Under the pieces are notes generated by a model. It was not told the DNA's origin and did no database searches. It was given only the letters and a program-made list of their open reading frames with translations. A stretch of DNA of 64,000 bases from Platycnemis pennipes (taxonomy: Eukaryota > Arthropoda > Insecta > Odonata > Platycnemididae), in assembly GCA_933228895.1 (NCBI GenBank), contig OW121852.1, positions 124,987,544 to 125,051,543 of the forward strand, given 5' to 3'. How positions within the stretch are numbered: the first letter of the stretch is position 1; each line of letters opens with the position of its first letter. The translations under genes and the position numbers were made by a program. Positions 58,388 to 64,000 of this stretch are shown here, in pieces.

Positions 58388-59365
58388 GGCATCGAATCTG
58401 CACGAAGCCCTCTGTCGGACGCAGCTAGCAGGAGTCCCTGGGCACCAAGTCGAAGCGGACGTAATGGCCTTCCGTCAAATGGTTTTGCGAGGATGGTTGA
58501 CCCATATTCTCCTGAAAAATTATACAAGGACATTTATTATAGATTTCAGAAGATAGAAATATCAAGTTTCCAAAAATATATGCTCCGAAAGTATGGTCAC
58601 TATCAAGTAATGAAGTTACTCACGTTAGCTTGGATGGACGATCTCCACATTTCACTCGCTTGTTGAGAGTAGAACTAATTATGCTTCAGTTCTAAGCGAG
58701 GAACGAACCACCCCGAAGTAAGATTCCGATTTCTTCTTCTCACACCTGCGCGGTAGAAAGATACATTAAAGCTACGTTAATTCAATTGTCCTCTTCCGAG
58801 ATAAAAATTTTCAAATGCGATAGAGAAATATTCATCATTGACAGCATAGGCACGAAACTTACGAACATTCTCACAAAAAGGGAAACTTCGTGATCGTATG
58901 ACAGACCAAATGAAAACTTAATGTAAGCTACTCACCAATTCGACGACGAATGATGACCTTCTCCCCTCGACTGAATTCGCACGACTGGGAGGCGACACGT
59001 GCTCTAGGTTGAAACAGGAATTGTACGAAACCAACTCCTCGATAGAGATGAAACGATCCCTCCGTAGTTGTTCTTCAAAGAGCTGAAAAATATTTGAACA
59101 CGTGCTGAAGCCACCATTGCGAATTTCTCGATAGCCAACAAAGGAGGAAAAACCAGTTTCTGCAGTAATGCCTCTCAGGATAGTTCCGAATTGAAAATTC
59201 TTTGAATTAACCAATTATTTCTTACCTTATGGACACAACTATGATATAAGAATGACGGGACAAAGTATCAGAAACTTCTAAGCAACTCAATGTTCTTCGG
59301 TCTTCTCCTTTCGTACACACTTTCACACTCGTCGCATCCGGATCTCAGGAAAGAATAAGCCGTTC
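58388..59365 (-). ncRNA. Candidate spliced minus-strand transcript (5' exons)
   Basis: Several splice-like boundaries line up behind a TATA box (CTATATAG, 59386-59379). Exon 1 would be about 59350-59226 (donor AAG|GTAAGA). Exon 2 is 59082-58936 (acceptor TTTTTCAG, donor TTG|GTGAGT). Exon 3 is about 58749-58629 (acceptor CGCGCAG, donor AAC|GTGAGT). Exon 4 is 58511-58388 (acceptor TTTTTCAG, donor GCC|GTAAGT). Exons 2 and 4 are each open in one frame, but the phases do not join through exon 3. It may be a non-coding RNA, 5' UTR exons of a gene further left, or alternative exons. All boundaries are predicted by eye. Confidence 0.35.
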
Positions 59366-59378
59366 CGTGCGCTGGAGT

Positions 59379-59386
59379 CTATATAG
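59379..59386 (-). promoter_or_regulatory. TATA box of candidate transcript
   Basis: CTATATAG sits about 30 bases before the inferred start of exon 1 of the minus-strand transcript. A G-rich upstream region (59400-59600) follows behind it. Confidence 0.4.
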
Positions 59387-59399
59387 TGTGAAACCAGGA

Positions 59400-59600
59400 G
59401 AGGGGAAATTTTCAGGGGTTGTATCTGAGGTGGGGAAGGAGGCAAGGCGGAGTTAGGGGATTGAGGGGGTTGGTTAATGGTTGGGGGGGATAAGGGTGGG
59501 TCGACGAGGGGAGGGTGGGGCTGCCGGCCTGATCTTTCGTACGAGAGGGGTGAGTTGGAGGAGGAGAAGGCGGGGGTTGGCACGGGAGGGGTTGGTGGCA
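59400..59600 (+). other. G-rich strand with quadruplex-forming potential
   Basis: The plus strand has many runs of three or more G separated by short loops, for example GGTTGGGGGGGATAAGGGTG at about 59480. The complementary minus frames (59323-59718, 59412-59606) are proline-rich only because of this composition. Confidence 0.6.
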
Positions 59601-59759
59601 AACCACGTGACGTTAGGAACAGGCAGCGCTGGCGGTCATGTAGGGCCTTCAAACCCTCTGCAGAGAAGATTGCGAGCGGCATTTTGACAACAGTCACCCG
59701 CAGTTTATCCCTTGCCACGACACCCTAACTCCTCCCCTTCGCCCTTCTCCTTGGAACCA

Positions 59760-60290
59760 CGCGCAGAGAAGGGCGTGTGTTCGATACCGAAAGGAGTTAA
59801 AAGCCCATTTCACCCATACTGCATTGATTTTTTTAAACAGGACACAATGCGTATTAATAATAATACGATTTGACGATCCAAACAGAAAAAAAAACCATCA
59901 GCAATCACAGACCAGATATAATTTTGATTTACAAGAAAAAGAACACGCTATTTAGTGTACATTGCAGTACCACTTTTTCATAGCGTTGATAGGACAATAG
60001 CAGAAAAAGTCACCACGTAGCAAGAGTTCTAGCAATAGAAATAAAAAGAATTTGGAATAGGTTCATAATGTTCCCATCGTCATCTCAACTACCAGTATAG
60101 TCCCAAAACAAATTCATAAAGGCCTGGTTACACGATACATTAACGTGTACAAGTTCATGTTCATTTGCGTGAACGGTTTCACATACTATTGGAGAAAAAG
60201 TTTCCCAACAAATGGAGCGCCGCCACTATCGCTCTGATAGAAAATCGGATTCCTTTCTGACGGTACAATATTATTTGGTCTCAGCCACAA
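59760..60290. other. Unassigned
   Basis: No gene seen. AAGGCCTGGTTACACG at about 60119 has the look of a transposon end, but no partner was identified. Confidence 0.35.
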
Positions 60291-60299
60291 CGGAAGTTC

Positions 60300-60600
60300 A
60301 ATCACGGTAAGGACTCATCGCCCGAGCATGTGACGGAATACCGGTAGCAGCTTGCTTGCCCCGAGCTGTAAACGCGCTGGCGTCCAGTACGGACGCATAT
60401 TATTCCTTGCATGCATTTTAAACACTCTTTAACTATCTCGTTCTCGTCGAACTTCACTCCGCATTCTCCGTCTTTCGTGCCTTTTTCTTTTAGGCCTCGC
60501 TCCTTGTCTCGCACTCAGGCATGGTCCTGGGATTCACTCGGTGTCCGCCTCTTCGCTCTCTTTCTCCCACATGAAAAGGTTAACAAAACACAAGCTTGAA
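60300..60600 (-). repeat. Inverted repeat, left arm (partner 62595-62830)
   Basis: Read on the minus strand, this arm matches 62595-62830 over about 240 bases with scattered differences. Both arms include GAGCGAAGAGGCGGACACCG and GAGAACGAGATAGTTAAA. Each has an open segment containing RDKERGLKEKG and NEIVK, then CLKCMQGIIC. This arm extends the frame as ENEIVKECLKCMQGIICV; the other has a stop after NEIVK. It may be the shared end of a transposon. Confidence 0.8.
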
Positions 60601-61689
60601 CATTTTCCGCGTCCATATTAACCATTGAATAGCTCCGTCAATATCAGTTGGGAGTGGTCGAGCTGTAATGTAACTGACTGGTAATGCGAAGTGTTCAATT
60701 CGAAACCTCAAGAAGCCGAATGTTTTTTGTTCACCACTTCGTTATTTTACGTAAGCACAGGATACACGTTTTTATCCAAGTCACGTTCTAGGAATTTTAA
60801 GCTATTTTTTTACTGTCGACCCCCTTCTCTTTCGCCATGGAAACCTATGTTTTGCCGTTCAAGTGAATTTAGAACTGATCTTTTGATAGGTGGATGGTTA
60901 TATCTTCTATTGGTGCAATCACTTTCCGTATTTCGCTGCTTCAAGGGAAATTCTCCGGGAGAGAGGGTAAAGAAACCGTTTTTATGTCCAGCTCTTTGTC
61001 TGCTCGTCTAATGGCTTCCCGAAAATGTTCCGCCCTCCCTGAACTGGATTTGAGCAAGAATATTATTTCAATTAACTTGCCTGGGATTATTGCCATGTCT
61101 TTCTATTTTGCTTACCAAATACTGCCAGCTATCGAGGTATCGAGGTGTTGGGGTCGTAAAATATTGAGTAGGAAGATCATCATTCGTTCATTCATCCACA
61201 GTGGGCATGAAATGTGCAATATTCAGGCCGCATGATGACTCTTTGAGGCCTTTGACGTTATGATAATGGGTTTCCAACTTTCTTTTCGTTTTCCAGCATT
61301 GCGCATTTTTGATAATTTGAAAATACATCGCTCGAGAAAATTTTTACTCCACCTGAATTATTATATTCATTGTTTTCTTAATGCAACTAATGAGCTCAAA
61401 CATTTTCAAGATAATAATGTTCCAATGATTTTCATCGTTTATGTTGATTTAATTACTCATTATGGAATATCTCGCTGGATCATCTTCTACAGTAAAAAAT
61501 TCTCTGGTCACTAAGTCGTCACCGAAACAGACTGTCAGATATCCAGAATCGACGGAGTTTCTTATGGAGGTGACTTTTTCATCAGGCAATCATGATCACA
61601 CAGTCGAAACAAAGTCTCCTTCTGTGCAATTCTCTCCAAAGGTGAAAAATCCCACTAGATCCCAAAGTTATTTATAGTATTGTGGACTA
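60601..61689. other. Unassigned interior between inverted arms
   Basis: Four overlapping plus-strand frames (60691-61011, 60894-61235, 61260-61514, 61462-61677) exist, but none has a recognised domain. Confidence 0.35.
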
Positions 61690-61869
61690 GTGTAAGAAAA
61701 TGTTGTTGATGTATTTTTCACACTTTTTATTGAGTAAAACCCTACAGGTTTCAACACTCTCGTGTCAATGTCAAGGGTACTCGGATACAACAACAGGAAA
61801 ATGTCGAAACCGGTAGGGTTTTAGTCAATAAAAAATGTGAAAAATCCATCGTCAAGTCTTTCTTACACC
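61690..61869. repeat. Foldback with ~70-bp arms (Penelope-type terminal motif?)
   Basis: GTGTAAGAAA...TTTTTCACACTTTTTATTGA, then GTAAAACCCTACAGGTTTCA, is answered by the inverted copy TGTCGAAACCGGTAGGGTTT, then TAGTCAATAAAAAATGTGAA, ending TTTCTTACAC. GTCGAAACCGGTAGG is a motif I associate with the terminal repeats of Penelope-like elements. No CTGATGA hammerhead box is evident. Confidence 0.65.
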
Positions 61870-62265
61870 ATGTCACTTTTTCACAAAGTATCGCCTGATG
61901 CCATTCAATTCTTGTGGACTAATCATAAATTTTGCGAGTTAAGGGCAAATTTGACCACAACAATAAACAACTAAGAACATTCTTCTAATGCCAAAGCCAG
62001 AAATAGTTCTACAATATTACCTGAATTGCGATCTATAAGGGGTGTGAGTGTCTATAAAGTAGAAATTTAGCGAACGATTTCTTACTGCGGAGAAAAAACT
62101 AAGGAAGTGTGTATCGGCTAAATAAGTAAAATGACCATTTCCAATACAGCTCAATACTAAATATGTTGCTCTAGAACAATTCTGCTCGGGGTATTTGTTT
62201 CCAAAGGGTGTCCAAGAGATTTGGCTCAAAAGTGAAAATAGAAGTTAAAGAGACTGTTTTTAACA
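61870..62265. other. Unassigned
   Basis: Nothing recognised. Confidence 0.4.
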
Positions 62266-62594
62266 TTTTTGTGACTCGCTCATAGTCGGGGAAGCTATTA
62301 AGCAATACATATGAGCTGTATTTGGACCAAGAGCTTATACTGTGCGTGCCTTATCGGAGCGATTTCGTTGTTATTTGGTGGTATGACTTGAGTGCATTCT
62401 GGTGGTAATGTGTACGTCGGGTTGGCTGAAATCATCCATGAATCCTTCATTCAAAAGAGAAATATTGCTTTGCCCAGCCGAAGACTTCATGAACAAATGG
62501 AAATTATTGTCTACGCTCAGGATAAGCTCTTGGTCAAAATACAGCTCATATGTATTGCTCAAAAGCTTCCCCGACTATGAGCGAGTCACAAAAA
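62266..62594. mobile_element. 329-bp foldback element with ~75-bp inverted ends
   Basis: The left end TTTTTGTGACTCGCTCATAG, continuing through GTCGGGGAAGCT and CAATACATATGAGCTGTATT to about 62342, is repeated inverted from about 62518 to 62594 with a few mismatches. The middle is unique. It abuts the right arm of the larger inverted repeat, so it is probably nested at the inner edge of that element. Confidence 0.8.
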
Positions 62595-62830
62595 GTTTTT
62601 TGTTAACTTTTTCAAATGAGGGAAAGAGAGCGAAGAGGCGGACACCGAGTGAATCCCAGGACCTTGCCAGAATGCGGGACAAGGAGCGAGGCCTAAAAGA
62701 AAAAGGTAGGAAAGACGGAGAATGCATAGTGAATTTCGGCGAGAACGAGATAGTTAAATAGTGTTTAAAATGCATGCAAGGAATAATATGCCTCCGTTCT
62801 GGACACCAGCACATTTAAGACTCGAGGCAA
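62595..62830 (+). repeat. Inverted repeat, right arm (partner 60300-60600)
   Basis: See the left arm. In this copy the frame stops (TAG) directly after GENEIVK, and other differences include GGTAGGAAAGACGG for GGCACGAAAGACGG. Confidence 0.8.
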
Positions 62831-63821
62831 GCAAGCTATGGTGTTGCTTATTTTTTTTATTTTTTCTCGGATTTTAGATTTCTACCTCTCCAAATATACT
62901 ATGGGGTGCAGAATGGATATACTACAAATTTCAGCCCGATTGTTTAACATTTAGAGGTCGCTCAAAGGGCATAAATGCAATAACATTCAATTTTCCCGAT
63001 TTGAGGAAACAACACCATTTTAAGGGGTAACGCACAATTTTACAGTTCTTCTGGGTCGAAATTCGCTCCAATTTTACGTCCGCCCAACGGTTTTCCACGA
63101 ATAAAATATTTTTGCGCAAGCTACAGCCGCGCGCCACACCTCTAACGCCGAGCCGGTTGCTCGCGGGCCGCATTCAGGGTCAGCCGTTAGGTCCTGCGGT
63201 CCTCATTGCCTCAATACGCCCCCCTCGCGCCTTCCCCGACGAGTCTGCGGGGAGAGGGAGGAGTCGAATACCTTGCGTAACATTCGCAGACAGCTAATGA
63301 TTTAAACGAAGCTACAATCCTTAAAATACCGACCTTATGCTCTAACTTATAATGTGTGCTATCATTTACTTGGAAAAAGATTCTTGTGAGCGGTGCTTCA
63401 CGAAATGGACAGAGAATATCAGGCATTAGGGATTACCTGACAAACTTCCAATGTTTTACCTTGTCATAAATTCAAGAGACTGTTTCGTTTCGACCAACCA
63501 AAAATAGATGGAATCATTTAGAATGATGCTTAGAGACTACTATGTGTACTACCTCGTACCCAAGTTTGCATGTTTCCCGTTTCCTTTAACCCATCGTAGT
63601 CGGATTTCGAATGGTGTGGAGTAAATATTCGGAGTCAAAACGCTAGTGCTAAAAACGATGTCGTTTACTACGCTACGTTTTACTACGATAGTGTTAGTTC
63701 GTATAAAAAAAGAAACTTGTATACAACCTAAAAAACAAAGAAGGCTTACGACATCCTCCTAACTGCCCAGGAATTTAGAATATGCCAAGTAGTGCTGGCA
63801 GATTTTGCTCTCATTCTTTAG
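62831..63821. other. Unassigned, with GC-rich patch
   Basis: 63115-63260 is GC-rich (GCGCGCCAC, GAGCCGGTTGCTCGCGGGCC) within AT-rich DNA. The frames on both strands there have no recognised domain. Confidence 0.4.
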
Positions 63822-64000
63822 AATACTAAGATTATTAAGAGTATTCCAGAAGATTTTTTGGAAGAGGATCCTGTGACATGGCACAACAAGAGCGACTACA
63901 GAATTAGTCAAGATAAGGTGAAGGCTTTGCGTGTGATTAACGATCATGCCGAACGCGCTATCAAGTTGATGGAGAATTTCAACAAGACTATTACATACAA
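63822..64000 (+). CDS. Partial protein-coding segment running off the window
   Basis: From 63822 a frame stays open to the window edge. It includes IPEDFLEEDPVTWHNKSDY, KVKALRVINDHAERAIKLME and NFNKTITY. The V-x-ND-x-AER-x-x-x-L pattern matches, from memory, an uncharacterised protein family common in arthropod genomes and often multi-copy; I cannot name it. CATTCTTTAG immediately before 63822 fits a splice acceptor, and an in-frame TAG overlaps it, so this is an internal or last exon, or a truncated copy. The start and end are outside view. Confidence 0.5.

Noticed and set aside
59323..59718. Proline-rich minus-strand ORF
   Set aside because: Composition follows directly from the G-rich opposite strand. 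Two frames are equally proline-rich, and no domain is seen.

Overview
The window looks like repeat-dense nuclear DNA from an arthropod, most likely an insect. The evidence is spliced two-exon genes with TATA boxes and AATAAA signals, and fragments of Ty3/gypsy, copia, non-LTR, Penelope-like, Helitron, piggyBac, Transib-like and hAT-like elements. There are also long satellites and no prokaryote-style gene packing. The species cannot be named from the sequence alone.

Layout: 1-7,720 is mostly an AT-rich satellite (a 644-bp tandem unit where best preserved). It is interrupted by a 3.6-kb hAT-like element (1,687-5,287), which itself contains a 1.9-kb Transib-like element (2,030-3,935) ending in the heptamer CACAGTG with a CGCCG target duplication. 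A second insertion, 7,723-10,743, has GGGG-starting inverted ends and an AT target duplication. The best host-gene candidates are a head-to-head pair of secreted repeat proteins: gene A (minus, 14,978 to 11,243) and gene B (plus, 22,409 to 23,762). Each has a short signal-peptide exon, one intron of about 320 bp, and an exon made of 59-residue Thr/Gly-rich repeats that each carry an RNRR furin-like site. A has about 17 units and has lost its 3' end to the satellite. B has five units in DNA and a frameshift. The spacer between them holds a LINE tail, a Helitron, MITE-like inverted repeats and a SINE-like tRNA fold.

24-34 kb holds broken LINE pieces, one with its YADD segment inverted, and a Penelope-like element with a GIY-YIG domain on the minus strand. 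34.8-39.9 kb is a 69-bp satellite of about 73 units, whose unit length (23 codons) creates long artefactual ORFs. 41-53 kb is a graveyard of a degenerate piggyBac, a gypsy element whose two LTRs do not match, a copia element with a solo LTR and a 526-bp MITE inserted in it, and a second gypsy fragment. 53-64 kb is mostly unassigned. It has several foldback elements, a possible TATA-driven spliced transcript on the minus strand (58.4-59.4 kb), and the start of a protein-coding segment that runs off the right edge.

No canonical cellular housekeeping gene was recognised. The most interesting object is the A/B gene pair. A third copy is suggested by a 113-bp match between the left edge of the window and the 3' flank of gene B.
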